Shown: positions 43,395 through 53,334 of the stretch, piece by piece
Layout: every line of letters begins with the position of its first letter
Position numbering within the stretch: the stretch's first letter is position 1
The notes under the pieces: generated by a model
What the model was told of the DNA's origin: nothing
The model's database searches: none
What the model saw: only the letters and a program-made list of their open reading frames with translations
NCBI RefSeq assembly: GCF_022662305.1
Contig: NZ_JAKNQH010000002.1
Span: 556,752-620,751, forward strand
Direction: 5' to 3'
From: Sphingomonas sp. BAUL-RG-20F-R05-02
GTDB lineage: Bacteria; Pseudomonadota; Alphaproteobacteria; Sphingomonadales; Sphingomonadaceae
Length of the DNA: 64,000 bases
Program-made: the position numbers and the translations under genes

Positions 43395-44569
43395 CAGGCG
43401 TTTCCTTCCACGACGCGTTCGACTTCGCGTTCCCCGACAATCGACAGGCCATAGCCCTCGAGCGCGACAAGGGTGTGATGCGTATTGGTGAGCAGCACCA
43501 TGTCGTGAACACCTAGCTCTGCCAGCACCTGCGCACCAATGCCGTAATCGCGCAGTTCCTCGACATCGCTCTCGCGCGAGCCGTTGTTCTGGATTTCCAT
43601 CTGCCGCGACACGAGGTTCTGCATCGCGCGGTTGATGATGACGACGACACCGCTCCCTTCCTCCGCGATCATCTTCATCGCGCCGGCAAGCAGACCTTCG
43701 CGATCCGACTTTTCGCCGAAGGTATCGGCGAACACCGACAGCGTGTGCATCCGCACCAGCGTCGGCCGAGCTGGATCGATATGACCTTTGACCAGCGCCA
43801 TCGTCTCCGAGCCGACCGCCTTGTTATAGAAGCTGATCGCGGTCCACTCGCCGCCCCAGCGGCTGGTGAAGCGCGTATCCATGCGGCGTTCCAGCAGATG
43901 GTCGTGGCGGCGGCGATAGGCGATCAGATCGCGAATCGTACCGATCTTGAGGTTATGCCTTTGCGCGAACGCGACGAGATCGTCGAGCCGCGCCATCGTG
44001 CCATCGTCCTTCATCACCTCGCAGATCACGCCAGAAGGGTTCAACCCGGCGAGCCGCGAGACGTCGACCGCCGCCTCGGTATGTCCGGCGCGGATCAGCA
44101 CGCCGCCGCGCTTGGCGACGAGCGGGAAGACATGGCCCGGCGTGACGATTTCGTCCTTGCCGCGATTGCCGTCGATCGCGACGGCGACGGTGCGCGCACG
44201 ATCGGCGGCGGAGATGCCGGTGGTGACGCCCTCCTTCGCTTCGATCGAAATGGTAAAGGCGGTTTCGTGTCGCGTACCGTTGTTGCGGCTCATCAGGTCT
44301 AGGCCGAGCTGATCGACCCGCTCCTTGGTGAGCGCGAGGCAGATCAGCCCGCGGCCATGCGTGGCCATGAAGTTGATCGCGTCCGGCGTCGCCATCTGTG
44401 CCGGAATGATGAGGTCGCCCTCGTTCTCGCGGTCCTCGTCGTCGACAAGGATGTACATGCGGCCGTTACGCGCCTCGTCGATGATCTCCTCGGGGCTGGA
44501 TAGGAAGCCGTGGCGGATGCGATGCAGATCGCCCGTGCCGGACGGACTGCGGGGTTCAGCGTTTGGCAC
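43394..44569 (-). CDS. ribB: 3,4-dihydroxy-2-butanone-4-phosphate synthase with degenerate GCHII half
   Basis: A 391-residue two-domain protein. Residues 1-220 form a complete RibB domain (acidic [10 protein letters not shown] 43-52; [17 protein letters not shown] 160-176), converting ribulose 5-phosphate to the four-carbon riboflavin precursor. Residues about 230-391 align with GTP cyclohydrolase II but have lost its zinc cysteines: where GCHII has the C-x10-C-x-C site this protein has [19 protein letters not shown] (274-292), with no Cys. The second half is therefore not expected to hydrolyse GTP. The start is GTG 44569 with GGAAG six bases upstream, overlapping ribE by 14 bases. Confidence 0.9.
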   Translation of the reverse strand: MPNAEPRSPSGTGDLHRIRHGFLSSPEEIIDEARNGRMYILVDDEDRENEGDLIIPAQMATPDAINFMATHGRGLICLALTKERVDQLGLDLMSRNNGTRHETAFTISIEAKEGVTTGISAADRARTVAVAIDGNRGKDEIVTPGHVFPLVAKRGGVLIRAGHTEAAVDVSRLAGLNPSGVICEVMKDDGTMARLDDLVAFAQRHNLKIGTIRDLIAYRRRHDHLLERRMDTRFTSRWGGEWTAISFYNKAVGSETMALVKGHIDPARPTLVRMHTLSVFADTFGEKSDREGLLAGAMKMIAEEGSGVVVIINRAMQNLVSRQMEIQNNGSRESDVEELRDYGIGAQVLAELGVHDMVLLTNTHHTLVALEGYGLSIVGEREVERVVEGNA

Positions 44570-45164
44570 GATAAGCTTCCATGCGTTGGAGGTAGCGGGC
44601 GAGCACATCGATCTCGATGTTGACGGTGTCGCCCACGGCGGCCGATCCGATCGCGGTGACGGCGGCGGTGTGCGGTATGATGTTGACGCCGATCGCGACG
44701 CCATCGGCGCGATCCTCGACGCTGTTGACGGTGAGCGACACGCCGTCGAGCGTGACGGAGCCCTTCTCCGCCATGTACGGTGCGATATCCGGACCGGCGA
44801 GGATGGTGATGCGCTTCGACCCGCCCTCTTCATGCAGATCGATGATCGTACCGGTGCCGTCGACGTGCCCGGTGACGATATGCCCGCCGAGTTCGTCGCC
44901 GAGCTTCAACGCGCGTTCGAGGTTGAGGCGGCGGCCTGCGGTCCATTGCGCGCCGGCGGTGCGCGACAGCGTTTCGCCCGATACATCGACCGCAAACCAG
45001 CCGGCACCCTTTTCAACGACCGTCAGGCATACGCCCGAACAGGAGATCGACGCGCCGAGATCGACGGTAGCGGTATCATAAGCCGTCCCGATGCGGATGC
45101 GCGTATCGCCGCGCTGCTCGACGGCCTCGATCGTGCCGACATCGGTGATGATTCCGGTGAACAT
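44556..45164 (-). CDS. ribE: Riboflavin synthase, alpha chain
   Basis: A 202-residue riboflavin synthase that dismutates two lumazine molecules to riboflavin. It begins with the diagnostic [12 protein letters not shown] and contains two similar lumazine-binding barrels (about 1-97 and 98-202), the second beginning [15 protein letters not shown] after the SGVCLTVVE of the first. The ATG at 45164 overlaps the ribD stop (ATGA). Confidence 0.93.
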   Translation of the reverse strand: MFTGIITDVGTIEAVEQRGDTRIRIGTAYDTATVDLGASISCSGVCLTVVEKGAGWFAVDVSGETLSRTAGAQWTAGRRLNLERALKLGDELGGHIVTGHVDGTGTIIDLHEEGGSKRITILAGPDIAPYMAEKGSVTLDGVSLTVNSVEDRADGVAIGVNIIPHTAAVTAIGSAAVGDTVNIEIDVLARYLQRMEAYRAKR

Positions 45165-46141
45165 CAGTCTTTCCTCACGCGCTCGTAGACCTCGAGTCGA
45201 TCGCTGCCAAGCGCGCGCGCGTCAAGCATCGCCCAGCGGTGATGTGCGGCCGCGAGATCGGCGAGGCCGATGTCGGGCAAGGTGCGCCCGCCGCCGATCA
45301 CGACCGGCGCGCGGTAGAGCAGCAGCCGGTCGACCAGATCCTCCGCCAGGAACGCCGCCGCCGTCGCCGCCCCGCCCTCGACCAGCAGGTGATCGACGTC
45401 GGTGAGCCCGGCAATGTCGGACGGCGCGGCAAGCGTGGTCCAGCCCGGTTGTGCCGTGGCCGACAAGAGCAGACGCTCCGGCGCGCGGTGCTCCAGCCCG
45501 GCAAGCCGCACATCGAGGCGCGGCTGATCCGCCGCAAACGTCCCACGCCCAACCAAGATGGCATCATGACGGGCGCGCTCGAGATGCGCGTGCGCGCGCG
45601 ATTGCGGCCCGGTGATCCAGCGGCTGCGGCCATCCGCCATCGCCACCGCACCGTCGAGCGACAGCGCCAGCTTCAACGTGACATGCGGGCGGCCATACTG
45701 CTGGCGGGCGAGAAAGCCGGCCATGGCACGGCGTGCACCGTCTGCGCCGACTCCGGTCAGCACCGCGACTCCCGCCGCCTCCAGCCGGGCGATGCCGTCG
45801 CCGTCGGTGCGCGGATCGGGGTCGCGACAGGCGATCACCATGCGCGCCACGCCGGACGCGATCAGCAGATCGGCGCAGGCGGGGCCGCGAGGCGAGACAT
45901 GCGCGCAGGGTTCGAGCGTGACGTAGCAGGTCGCGCCACGCGACGTGTCGCCCGCCTGTGCGAGCGCCATCGCCTCGGCATGGGGTCGCCCGCCCGGCTG
46001 GGTCCAGCCGCGTCCGACTACCCGGCCATCCGCCACGATGACGCAGCCGACATTGGGATTCGGGGTCGATCGCCCGCGCGCGCGTTCGGACAACGACAGC
46101 GCCGCCGCCATCCAGCGCCTGTCGTCGCCCGCCCCCAGCAT
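45164..46141 (-). CDS. ribD: Bifunctional pyrimidine deaminase/reductase
   Basis: A 325-residue enzyme for the second and third steps of riboflavin synthesis. The N-terminal deaminase domain (1-140) has its zinc site intact: HAE (about 54-56), [12 protein letters not shown] (about 78-89). The C-terminal reductase domain (about 145-325) shows [17 protein letters not shown] and [15 protein letters not shown]. The start is ATG 46141, 7 bp after the upstream membrane-protein stop. It is first gene of the rib operon; no FMN riboswitch is visible because there is no room for one here. Confidence 0.92.
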   Translation of the reverse strand: MLGAGDDRRWMAAALSLSERARGRSTPNPNVGCVIVADGRVVGRGWTQPGGRPHAEAMALAQAGDTSRGATCYVTLEPCAHVSPRGPACADLLIASGVARMVIACRDPDPRTDGDGIARLEAAGVAVLTGVGADGARRAMAGFLARQQYGRPHVTLKLALSLDGAVAMADGRSRWITGPQSRAHAHLERARHDAILVGRGTFAADQPRLDVRLAGLEHRAPERLLLSATAQPGWTTLAAPSDIAGLTDVDHLLVEGGAATAAAFLAEDLVDRLLLYRAPVVIGGGRTLPDIGLADLAAAHHRWAMLDARALGSDRLEVYERVRKD

Positions 46142-46148
46142 CGGCCGG

Positions 46149-46529
46149 TCAGTACAGGCCGACGGAGTTCATCTGATCGCCCAAGCGCTTGAAGATCGCA
46201 CGCTTCTCGGCTTCCAGCTTGCGCTCGGCTTCCTCGCGCTTGGTCTGTTCCGGCCCGTCGATCTTCTGCTGGGCGATGATCTGCGCATCGGTGCGGTTAG
46301 CATTCCACTGCTGGAAATAGATGATGTCGCGGTGATATTCCCGTTTCGGCCCGTGCATTTCGATGGTGAAGCCGAACAGCATCAGGAACGTCAGGCCGGC
46401 GGCACCGGTCAGAAACACGATCTCGTGCCGCTGGCGGCGACGCATATAGGCGAGCAGATCGCGAATCGCGCCGCGCGGCGACACCGCATTGGCGAGATCT
46501 TCGGACATCCAGGGCATGCGGAACTTCAT
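46149..46529 (-). CDS. Single-pass membrane protein, function unknown
   Basis: A 126-residue protein with one central transmembrane helix (about 37-57, IVFLTGAAGLTFLMLFGF) preceded by a basic segment (MRRRQRH) and followed by a charged, probably coiled, C-terminal helix rich in Glu/Lys (TKREEAERKLEAEKRAIFKRLG). The basic side is predicted to be cytoplasmic. It lies between the tonB-like gene and ribD and is common in sphingomonads near rib genes as far as I recall. Function not recognised. Confidence 0.65.
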   Translation of the reverse strand: MKFRMPWMSEDLANAVSPRGAIRDLLAYMRRRQRHEIVFLTGAAGLTFLMLFGFTIEMHGPKREYHRDIIYFQQWNANRTDAQIIAQQKIDGPEQTKREEAERKLEAEKRAIFKRLGDQMNSVGLY

Positions 46530-46542
46530 GCTTTTGAAGATA

Positions 46543-46569
46543 GGGGTGGCGCCCGCCGGACGCCACCCC
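46543..46569 (-). terminator. Terminator after tonB-like gene
   Basis: A perfect 9-bp stem (GGGGTGGCG 46543-46551 with CGCCACCCC 46561-46569) lies 14 bp after the stop of the TonB-like gene on the minus strand, followed by TATCTTC. It may only partly end transcription, as the next gene starts 14 bp further on. Confidence 0.6.
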
Positions 46570-46583
46570 CTTGCCAGCGCTGC

Positions 46584-47261
46584 TTACTCTCCCTCGGCCA
46601 GGACAAAGCTGACCGCGACTTCGCGCCACGCTTCCACCGGGATGCTGTCGCGCGTGGCGGGTTTGAACCGCCATTTGTCGAGCGCCCGTTTGCGGGTGAC
46701 ATCGTAGAACGAGTCGCTGGTCGCGCTGACCCGCGCGATATCCTTCACGCGCCCGTCGACGCCGACCAGCACACGCACCACCACCCGGCCGCTGCGCCCG
46801 GCGCGCTGCTCGTCGGGCGGGAAGACCGGCTGGAAGAGGTTGGCGTAGCGCGGATCGATCGTCGGCGTGGTGAGAACCGGCGGCAGCGGCTTGACCGGTT
46901 CGACCGTGGCGGTGCCGACGGTGCCGGTCCCATCGATCGGGCCGGGCGTGAAGGTCGGCAGTGGGAGCGGCGTCGGATCGGCGATCGTGGTGACGATGAC
47001 GCTCTTGCTGGTGTCGACCGGCTGACGCAGCGCCGGTTCGACCTTCAGCTCGGGGTGCGGCTTGGGCGGTGGCGGTGACGGCGGCGGTGGCAGCGGGTCG
47101 GCAGCGATGGGGATGAGCTTCAGATGGTGCTCGATCTGTTTCTTGAACGTCGGGTTGGCGAACAACACCAATCCGCCGAGGATCGCGCCGTTGATGGTGA
47201 GCGCGAGGATAAAGCTGCCGGGGTTGATCCGCCCGTGCCGTCCGTAACGATCCGCATACAT
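46584..47261 (-). CDS. TonB family energy transducer
   Basis: A 225-residue TonB-like protein. An N-terminal membrane anchor (about 17-37), a Pro-rich periplasmic spacer (PPPPSPPPPKP and following, about 55-140) and a C-terminal TonB domain (about 140-222, ending with RALDKWRFKPATRDSIPVEAW, the usual core) are visible. It couples the proton gradient to outer-membrane receptors, with ExbB/ExbD not encoded here. ATG 47261 has AGGAGAAGGAG upstream. The 97-bp gap to gltX has no gene. Confidence 0.87.
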   Translation of the reverse strand: MYADRYGRHGRINPGSFILALTINGAILGGLVLFANPTFKKQIEHHLKLIPIAADPLPPPPSPPPPKPHPELKVEPALRQPVDTSKSVIVTTIADPTPLPLPTFTPGPIDGTGTVGTATVEPVKPLPPVLTTPTIDPRYANLFQPVFPPDEQRAGRSGRVVVRVLVGVDGRVKDIARVSATSDSFYDVTRKRALDKWRFKPATRDSIPVEAWREVAVSFVLAEGE

Positions 47262-47358
47262 GCCTGGGTCTCCTTCTCCTGGAGTCGTACCGCCCGGTTC
47301 GACGGCAAGGGAGAGGATGTTACATCGTCACATCTTTGGCAAGCGTAATGTTATATCC

Positions 47359-48681
47359 TCAAGAAAGTCGCTGCACGGTGCGGGTCTGGCCGATCAGCGG
47401 CACCAGCGCCTTCATGTCGGGGCCGTGATCCAAGCCCGTCAGCGCGCGGCGTAGCGGCAGGAACAGCGCCTTGCCGCTGCGCCCGGTCTCCGCCTTCAAC
47501 TGCGCGGTGAGCGCCCCCCAAGGCTCGGCCGACCAGTCGAGCGACGCGGCGATCCGCGCGGCGGCAGCGAGAAAGTCCGCATCGGCGGGATCGCGGTCGG
47601 CGGTGATCGGGCCTTCGATCACGCGCCACCATTCGCCCGCCTCGTCGATACGGGTCAGGTTGGGGCGCACCGCCGCCCACTCGGCCGCGCCCATGCCGTT
47701 CGGCAGGCGCGATGCAACGCGCGCGAAGTCGAGTTGATGCACGATGCGCGCGTTTAGCGTCGCCAGTTCCACTTCGTCGAAGCGCGCCGGCGCGCGACCG
47801 AAGCGGCTGAAATCGAACCCCTCGATCAGGGTGGCGACCTCCACGACCGGTTCTACCGAGTCACTGGTGCCGATCCGCGCAAGCAGCGCGCGCACCGCCT
47901 CTGGTTCAATGCCGCTTCCCCGGAAATGCTCGACGCCGAGGCTGCCGAGCCGCTTGGACAGCTTGCCCTCGCTGCCGGTCAACAGCGCCTCGTGCGCGAA
48001 GGCGGGCGGCGTCGCGCCCATCGCGTCGAACATCTGCAATTGCAACGCGGTGTTCGAGACGTGATCCTCACCGCGCACCACATGCGTGATGCCCATCTCG
48101 GCATCGTCGATCGCGGACGGCAGCATATACAGCCACGATCCGTCGGCGCGCCGGATGACGGGATCGCTCATCGTCTTGGCATCGAACCGCTGCGGCCCGC
48201 GAATCAGATCGTCCCACTCGATCGGCGTTTCGTGTTCGAGCTTGAAGCGCCAGTGGGGGGCGATGCCTTCGCTTTCCAGCCGCGCGCGATCGGCGTCAGT
48301 CAGCGCCAGCGCGGCGCGGTCGTACAGCGGCGGCAGGTTGCGCCCGGCGGCGATCTTGCGCTTCAGGTCGAGCTCGGCCTGGGTCTCGTAAGCGGGATAG
48401 ACGCGGCCGGCCGCCCTGAGCGCTTCGAAGCGCGCCTCGTACAGAGCGAACCGTTCCGACTGGCGTTCCTGCCCGTGCGGGTTCAACCCCAGCCAGCCGA
48501 GATCGGCGCGGATCGCATCGACGAAACGTTCTTCGCTGCGTTCGGGGTCGGTGTCGTCGATCCGCAGCCAGAACTCGCCGCCATGTTTGGCCGCCCACAG
48601 CCAGTTGTGAAGCGCAGTGCGGATGTTGCCGACGTGGAGCAGGCCGGTCGGTGAAGGGGCGAAGCGCGTGCGGATGGTCAT
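47359..48681 (-). CDS. gltX: Glutamyl-tRNA synthetase
   Basis: A 440-residue class I glutamate-tRNA ligase. It has HIGH-type HVGN (16-19) in RFAPSPTGLLHVGNIRTAL, ITHVVRGEDHVSNTALQLQMFDAMG, and KMSKS-type KLSKR (240-244). The zinc cysteines seen in E. coli GluRS (near residue 100) are absent: the stretch reads VYPAYETQAELD. It is shorter than the 470-residue standard form. Alphaproteobacteria usually carry two gltX copies, and this resembles the shorter paralogue. The start is ATG 48681. It is divergent from prs over the palindrome at 48739. Confidence 0.9.
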   Translation of the reverse strand: MTIRTRFAPSPTGLLHVGNIRTALHNWLWAAKHGGEFWLRIDDTDPERSEERFVDAIRADLGWLGLNPHGQERQSERFALYEARFEALRAAGRVYPAYETQAELDLKRKIAAGRNLPPLYDRAALALTDADRARLESEGIAPHWRFKLEHETPIEWDDLIRGPQRFDAKTMSDPVIRRADGSWLYMLPSAIDDAEMGITHVVRGEDHVSNTALQLQMFDAMGATPPAFAHEALLTGSEGKLSKRLGSLGVEHFRGSGIEPEAVRALLARIGTSDSVEPVVEVATLIEGFDFSRFGRAPARFDEVELATLNARIVHQLDFARVASRLPNGMGAAEWAAVRPNLTRIDEAGEWWRVIEGPITADRDPADADFLAAAARIAASLDWSAEPWGALTAQLKAETGRSGKALFLPLRRALTGLDHGPDMKALVPLIGQTRTVQRLS

Positions 48682-48738
48682 GACCCAAGCGCCTAGGCCA
48701 AGCATCCGTAGATCGGCAAGCCGCGGCGACGGCACCGC

Positions 48739-48763
48739 GATTATGACGCCCGGCGTCATAATC
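48739..48763. promoter_or_regulatory. 25-bp perfect palindrome, gltX/prs divergent control region
   Basis: Arms GATTATGACGCC and GGCGTCATAATC (12 bp each) flank a single C at 48751. Each arm ends in CATAAT on its outward strand, five of six bases of a -10 box, so each could be the -10 of one divergent gene. The spacing to ATG is 80 bases for prs and 58 for gltX. No -35 is clear on either side. Confidence 0.6.
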
Positions 48764-48842
48764 GGGCCACGCGCACCCTTCCCCCAGCCCATCCACCCCC
48801 CTAAAGGAGCCGCGAAACACCGCGCGTAAGGGGCTGCACTTC

Positions 48843-49778
48843 ATGAAACTCCTCACCGGCAATTCCAATCTGCCGCTGGCGCGCGACATCGCCGCCTATC
48901 TCGACACGCCGCTGACGCAGGCGAGCGTGCGGCGCTTCGCCGATGAGGAGGTGTTCGTCGAGATCCAGGAGAACGTACGCGGCGAGGACGTGTTCGTGAT
49001 CCAGTCGACCGGCTACCCGGCCAACGACAATCTGATGGAACTGCTGATCTGCATCGACGCGCTGAAACGCGCCTCGGCCAAGCGGATCACCGCCGTCGTC
49101 CCGTATTTCGGCTACGCCCGGCAGGATCGCAAACCCGGGCCGCGCACGCCGATTTCGGCCAAGCTGGTGGCGAACCTCATCACCGTGGCGGGCGCGAACC
49201 GGGTGTTGTCGGTCGATCTCCATGCCGGGCAGATCCAGGGTTTCTTCGACATCCCGACGGATAACCTGTTCGCCGCACCGGTGATGTCGCTCGACATCGA
49301 GACGCGGTTCGGCTCGGAAAATCTGATGGTGGTGTCGCCGGATGTCGGCGGCGTGGTGCGGGCGCGGGCGCTTGCCAAACGACTCGATAACGCGCCGCTC
49401 GCGATCGTCGACAAACGGCGCGAGCGCGCGGGCGAATCGGAGGTGATGAACATCATCGGCGATGTCGAAGGCCGGTTCTGCATCCTGATCGACGATATCG
49501 TCGATTCCGCCGGCACCTTGTGCAACGCTGCCGCCGCGCTGAAGGAAGCGGGCGCGGCGGGCGTGGTCGCCTATGTCACCCACGGCGTGCTGTCGGGCGG
49601 CGCGGTCGCGCGGGTCGAGGCGTCGGAGCTTGAGGAACTGGTGATTACCGACTCGATCGGCGCACTGGAGGCGATCACAGCCGCCAAGCGCGTCCGCCAC
49701 CTGACGATCGCACCGCTGGTCGGCGAAGCGATCAAGCGGATCGCGGATGAAAGCTCGGTATCGTCGCTGTTCGACTGA
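48843..49778 (+). CDS. prs: Ribose-phosphate pyrophosphokinase
   Basis: A 311-residue PRPP synthetase that supplies PRPP for purines, pyrimidines, histidine and NAD. Seen: [53 protein letters not shown] (ATP and PRPP sites), [19 protein letters not shown], and the PRPP loop [17 protein letters not shown]. The C-terminal VSSLFD is normal. ATG 48843, with a leader that starts near the divergent palindrome. Confidence 0.95.
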   Translation: MKLLTGNSNLPLARDIAAYLDTPLTQASVRRFADEEVFVEIQENVRGEDVFVIQSTGYPANDNLMELLICIDALKRASAKRITAVVPYFGYARQDRKPGPRTPISAKLVANLITVAGANRVLSVDLHAGQIQGFFDIPTDNLFAAPVMSLDIETRFGSENLMVVSPDVGGVVRARALAKRLDNAPLAIVDKRRERAGESEVMNIIGDVEGRFCILIDDIVDSAGTLCNAAAALKEAGAAGVVAYVTHGVLSGGAVARVEASELEELVITDSIGALEAITAAKRVRHLTIAPLVGEAIKRIADESSVSSLFD

Positions 49779-49781
49779 TCG

Positions 49782-50531
49782 TTAGACGACCGCGTCCCAC
49801 ACCAGTTTCATGCCCACGGCGATCATCAGCACGTAGATCGCGGTGTAGAATCGCTCGGGCGACACCCGCCGCACCAGCCACACGCCGGCGAACGTCGATG
49901 CGATCGCGACCGGCATCAGCAACGCCGCGACGGTGAGCGTGTCGCGCGTGAACTGGCCGAGCGCCCAGTAGGCCGGCACCTTGAGCCAATTGGTCGCGGC
50001 GAAAAAGATCGCGGTGGTGCCAACCAGCACATCCCGCGTCAGCCGGCGCGGCAACACCCACATCTGAAACGGCGGCTGCCCGGCGTGCGCGATCTGGCTG
50101 GTGAAGCCCGAGACGACACCTGCCAGCGTGCCTACCCAGCCAGGAGAACTGGCCGCGACGACTTCGCCGCCGCGCCGCGCCAGCCACAGCCGGTACACGC
50201 CGAACACGATCGAGATCGCGCCGACCAGCCCGAGCACCGCATCGGCATCGACATGCGCCGCGAACAGATAGGCGAGCGCGATGCCGATCACCGCGCCGGG
50301 CAACATCCACGCCAGCACATAGCCGTCCCAGCTCCGCCGGAACGCCCACACGCTCACCACGTCCTGCACGATGAGGATCGGCAGCAGGATCGCCGCCGCG
50401 CGCACCGGCGATATGATCATCGCCAGGACCGGCAAAGACAGCGCGCCCAGTCCCGCAAAGCCGCCCTTGGAGAGGCCGAGCAGGATCACCGCCGGAACCG
50501 CCACCGCGTAGAACAGCAGCGAGTCGGTCAA
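49782..50531 (-). CDS. TSUP (TauE/SafE) family permease
   Basis: A 249-residue membrane protein of the TauE/SafE sulfite-exporter/permease family, with about eight transmembrane helices in two similar halves. The N-terminal helix holds VPAVILLGLSKGGFAGLGALSLPVLAM, the hallmark of the family. Substrates reported for relatives include sulfite, sulfoacetate or acetate; none can be chosen here. The start is TTG 50531, overlapping the stop of the 60-codon ORF upstream (TTGA). It is convergent with prs. Confidence 0.82.
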   Translation of the reverse strand: MTDSLLFYAVAVPAVILLGLSKGGFAGLGALSLPVLAMIISPVRAAAILLPILIVQDVVSVWAFRRSWDGYVLAWMLPGAVIGIALAYLFAAHVDADAVLGLVGAISIVFGVYRLWLARRGGEVVAASSPGWVGTLAGVVSGFTSQIAHAGQPPFQMWVLPRRLTRDVLVGTTAIFFAATNWLKVPAYWALGQFTRDTLTVAALLMPVAIASTFAGVWLVRRVSPERFYTAIYVLMIAVGMKLVWDAVV

Positions 50532-50710
50532 TGCGCGGCCCGCATGTCGGCGCGGGCCCAGCGCATGATGTCGATTGGTGAGGCCCCCGGCCGCCGCGCG
50601 TAGCGGAGCCAGCCGCAGCCGCGCGGCAGCCAGCGGTGCGCGGCATCGGCGCCTGCCTCCACCCCCGCGAGCGTTGCGGCGAAGCGCAAAAGGGCGTGCA
50701 TCCGCAACAT
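50528..50710 (-). CDS. Possible small protein of 60 residues
   Basis: A 60-residue ORF, rich in Ala and Arg, ending in IDIMRWARADMRAAH. It ends four bases inside the TSUP gene (TTGA), the same layout as the coupled genes elsewhere in the window, but has no clear ribosome site and no recognisable family. It may be real or a chance open frame. Confidence 0.35.
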   Translation of the reverse strand: MLRMHALLRFAATLAGVEAGADAAHRWLPRGCGWLRYARRPGASPIDIMRWARADMRAAH

Positions 50711-50719
50711 GACGCCGCT

Positions 50720-50725
50720 TATAAT
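50720..50725 (+). promoter_or_regulatory. Perfect -10 box just upstream of lipoprotein gene
   Basis: TATAAT lies 6 bases upstream of the ATG at 50732. Transcription would start at or next to the start codon, giving a leaderless mRNA. No good -35 is visible 16-18 bases upstream. Confidence 0.4.
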
Positions 50726-50731
50726 GCGGTG

Positions 50732-51040
50732 ATGGCCAAGACGCGACGCTTCATCCCCCTGCTCGTCCTCGCCGCGCTGGTTGGCTGTTCGTCACCCGAG
50801 CAGCAGCTCCGCGCCGGTTTGCTCCGGGAAGGCGTGCCACCATCGATCGCAAATTGCATGGCAACGCGCATGTCGGATCGTTTGTCGCTGACGCAAATGC
50901 GCAAACTCGCCGAGATCGGGAAGGCTGGTCACGCGCGCGGGTTAGACGAACTGCTGCACCGATTGCGGTCGTTGAACGATCCCAGGATCGTTGACGTGAC
51001 GACCACCGCCGCGGCGCTCTGCGCGCTTGGCCTGCACTGA
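50732..51040 (+). CDS. Small lipoprotein, function unknown
   Basis: A 102-residue predicted lipoprotein with signal MAKTRRFIPLLVLAALVGC, lipobox LVGC and lipidated Cys19. The mature part is helical and charged (QLRAGLLREGVPPSIANCMATRMSDRLSLTQMRKLAEIG), with two more cysteines (Cys42 and one near the C-terminus). I recognise no family. A perfect -10 box close to the ATG suggests leaderless expression. Confidence 0.7.
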   Translation: MAKTRRFIPLLVLAALVGCSSPEQQLRAGLLREGVPPSIANCMATRMSDRLSLTQMRKLAEIGKAGHARGLDELLHRLRSLNDPRIVDVTTTAAALCALGLH

Positions 51041-51162
51041 TAACGCTTCGCAACTGCAATAGTGCTGGGTACGATCTGCCCGCTTGGTGCTGCGGGGGTG
51101 GATTCACGCGCCCGGCTGTGCTTTAGGCAGAGCAATTCCCGCAAGTCGAAAGGCGCGCCAAC

Positions 51163-52362
<1,200 letters not shown>

Positions 52363-52399
52363 ACCGACGCCGCGGCGTTTTGTTTGGAAGTGTAAGCGT

Positions 52400-52437
52400 C
52401 CGGCCGGCAACTTTCCCGTTGCCGGCCGGTTGCGTTT
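52400..52437 (+). terminator. Rho-independent terminator of sucC
   Basis: A perfect 12-bp stem (52400-52411 with 52418-52429) with a TTTCCC loop, followed by TTGCGTTTT. This is one of the few hairpins in the window with a T-rich tail. Confidence 0.85.
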
Positions 52438-52495
52438 TCAGCGATGGTCGCCAGATGACGACAATGGTCGCGACGAATTTTGAGAGGACAGCCGC

Positions 52496-53245
52496 ATGAA
52501 GGTGCTGGTGCCGGTCAAGCGTGTGCTTGACTATAACGTGAAGCCCCGCGTGAAGGCGGATGGAACGGGCGTCGATCTTGCCAACGTCAAGATGAGCATG
52601 AACCCGTTCGACGAGATCGCCGTCGAAGAGGCGATCCGCCTCAAGGAAAAGGGCGTCGTCACCGAGATCGTCGTGGTTTCGATCGGTGAGCCAAAGGCGC
52701 AGGACACGCTGCGCACCGCGCTGGCGATGGGTGCCGACCGCGCGATCCTCGTCACCAGCGAGACCAAGGTCGAGCCGCTCGGCGTGGCCAAGCTGCTCAA
52801 GGCGATCGCCGACGAGGAACAGCCTTCGCTGGTGATCCTCGGCAAGCAGGCGATCGACGACGACAACAATCAGACCGGGCAGATGCTCGCCGCGCTGACC
52901 GGCTGGGGTCAGGGCACGTTCGCCTCCAAGGTCGAGGTGGCGGACGGCGCCGTGACGGTGACGCGTGAGGTCGACGGTGGTGCCGAGACCGAGACGTTCA
53001 CGCTGCCGGCGATCGTGACGACCGACCTGCGCCTCAACGAACCGCGCTATGCCTCGCTGCCCAACATCATGAAGGCCAAGGCGAAGCCGCTCGCGACCAA
53101 GACCGCGGCCGATTACGGCGTCGACGTCGCGCCGCGCCTCACCACGCTGAAGGTCGAGGAGCCGTCGAAGCGATCGGCCGGCGTCAAGGTCGCCTCGGTC
53201 GATGAGTTGGTCGACAAGTTGAAGGTGCTCGGCGTCCTAGGCTGA
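52496..53245 (+). CDS. etfB: Electron transfer flavoprotein, beta subunit
   Basis: A 249-residue EtfB; with EtfA it carries electrons from acyl-CoA dehydrogenases to ETF-ubiquinone oxidoreductase. It starts [25 protein letters not shown] and has the AMP-binding and beta-specific [37 protein letters not shown] stretch. The start is ATG 52496 with GAGAGGAC upstream. etfA follows 89 bp later, with a hairpin in between. Confidence 0.95.
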   Translation: MKVLVPVKRVLDYNVKPRVKADGTGVDLANVKMSMNPFDEIAVEEAIRLKEKGVVTEIVVVSIGEPKAQDTLRTALAMGADRAILVTSETKVEPLGVAKLLKAIADEEQPSLVILGKQAIDDDNNQTGQMLAALTGWGQGTFASKVEVADGAVTVTREVDGGAETETFTLPAIVTTDLRLNEPRYASLPNIMKAKAKPLATKTAADYGVDVAPRLTTLKVEEPSKRSAGVKVASVDELVDKLKVLGVLG

Positions 53246-53269
53246 CGCGAGCACGCAATTGCCTTGCGG

Positions 53270-53304
53270 GTTCGGGCCGAGACAGGCCTCGCCCGAACGG
53301 TTTT
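53270..53304 (+). terminator. Hairpin with T-run between etfB and etfA
   Basis: An 8-bp stem (GTTCGGGC 53270-53277 with GCCCGAAC 53291-53298) is followed by GGTTTT. It lies inside an operon, so it could lower etfA expression or mark an RNA processing site. Confidence 0.5.
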
Positions 53305-53334
53305 GAGGGTGCGAACCCCGGGAAAGGTCGAGAA

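Noticed and set aside
45000..46200. FMN riboswitch ahead of the riboflavin genes
   Set aside because: Genes upstream of ribD are 7 bp apart and no conserved RFN fold is seen; regulation must be elsewhere or absent.
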